Below are positions 63,773 through 64,000 of a DNA stretch of 64,000 nucleotides, in pieces (the first letter of the stretch is position 1; the number at the start of each line of letters is the position of its first letter). Position numbers and translations under genes: made by a program. The notes below the pieces were generated by a model. The model was not told where the DNA came from. It made no database searches and saw only the letters and a list, made by a program, of their open reading frames with translations. The DNA comes from Arenibacter hampyeongensis. GTDB taxonomy: Bacteria; Bacteroidota; Bacteroidia; Flavobacteriales; Flavobacteriaceae. The DNA lies in contig NZ_PIOB01000002.1 in the NCBI RefSeq assembly GCF_002909255.1, forward strand, positions 372,001 to 436,000, in the 5' to 3' direction.

Positions 63773-64000
63773 TTGAGCCTAGAAAAGACACATATTGATG
63801 AACTAATACCAATGTGCTTAAGTAGTAACAGACACGCACAAATGGAAGTTTACAATCGCTATTACAAGGGAATGTACAATGTTTCTTTTAGGATTGTAAA
63901 AGATAGCGCCATTGCCGAGGATGTTATGCAGGAATCGCTTTTAAGTGCGTTGACCAAACTTGATACCTTTAAAGGAGAAGTATCTTTTGGGGCCTGGTTA
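63773..64000 (+). CDS. RNA polymerase sigma factor, sigma-70/ECF family (partial)
   Basis: The first 76 codons are in the window. The region includes YNRYYKGMYNVSFRIVKDSA and EDVMQESLLSALTKLDTF, the sigma region 2 hallmarks for core binding and -10 recognition. Sequence upstream of ATG 63812 is in frame to TTG 63773 (SLEKTHIDELIPMCLSSN), which matches the usual flavobacterial start, so TTG is chosen. The 217 bp between lon and this gene hold no clear promoter match. The downstream part and the anti-sigma partner are outside the window. Confidence 0.88.
   Translation, partial: MSLEKTHIDELIPMCLSSNRHAQMEVYNRYYKGMYNVSFRIVKDSAIAEDVMQESLLSALTKLDTFKGEVSFGAWL

Overview
This window comes from a member of the Bacteroidota, most likely a marine Flavobacteriaceae. 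The evidence is low GC content, a type IX secretion (T9SS) type B sorting domain paired with a PorP/SprF protein, Bacteroidota-type promoters (TAnnTTTG, sometimes with an upstream TTTG or TTG), near absence of Shine-Dalgarno sites, and a ClpC/GyrA/Lon/S1 set with flavobacterial features. About 55 protein genes, one RNA gene (RNase P RNA) and several terminators, promoters and repeats can be supported. Most of the window is housekeeping chromosome; the accessory parts are 17.3-23.9 kb, 31.6-32.1 kb and 34.4-49.1 kb.

Layout: the 5' tip of gyrA diverges from clpC. A small STAS-like gene and the NAD(P)HX repair enzyme (nnr) follow. Next comes the threonine operon thrA-thrB-thrC with a possible leader ORF, then UDP-galactopyranose mutase facing a putative galactofuranosyltransferase, a secreted aminopeptidase P, and gcvT, an NAD-dependent epimerase, a pterin dehydratase and yebC. 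From 17.5 to 23.7 kb on the minus strand lies a T9SS adhesin with 13 tandem thrombospondin type 3 repeats, its PorP/SprF partner and a truncated paralog of the adhesin head. Then come plsC, a Kdo/8-amino-Kdo block (kdnB, HAD phosphatase, kdsB), a DUF4126 membrane protein, a RecD-like helicase, a pseudopilin-like protein with a DUF3822 protein, and rsmD. A tandem array of a 90-bp palindrome-rich repeat abuts the 3' end of rnpB. dnaX follows.

From 34.7 to 49.1 kb lies a complete ebo gene set. eboB-C-D-E-F form a tight minus-strand operon, and eboA is separated from them by three large exported proteins: a ThuA/sugar-dehydrogenase/cytochrome c lipoprotein, a DUF1080-PA14 protein and a beta-propeller/cytochrome c protein. 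The ebo genes are associated elsewhere with moving a metabolite precursor to the periplasm. The exported redox and sugar-active partners suggest what may happen there, which is inference. The right end holds miaE, a polyphosphate block (ppx, ppk1, sixA), pdxH, rnz, pyrB-pyrR, rpsA, a Kbp-like LysM protein, cmk, lon and the start of an ECF-type sigma factor.

The observations most worth following are: an A10 slippery run in dnaX that would give a gamma-like product on a -1 shift; the extended ebo cluster; a 32-bp bipartite element placed identically upstream of both adhesin-family promoters; an A10 run directly after the adhesin start codon; a perfect Shine-Dalgarno in a lineage that hardly uses them; and the rnpB-adjacent tandem repeats.
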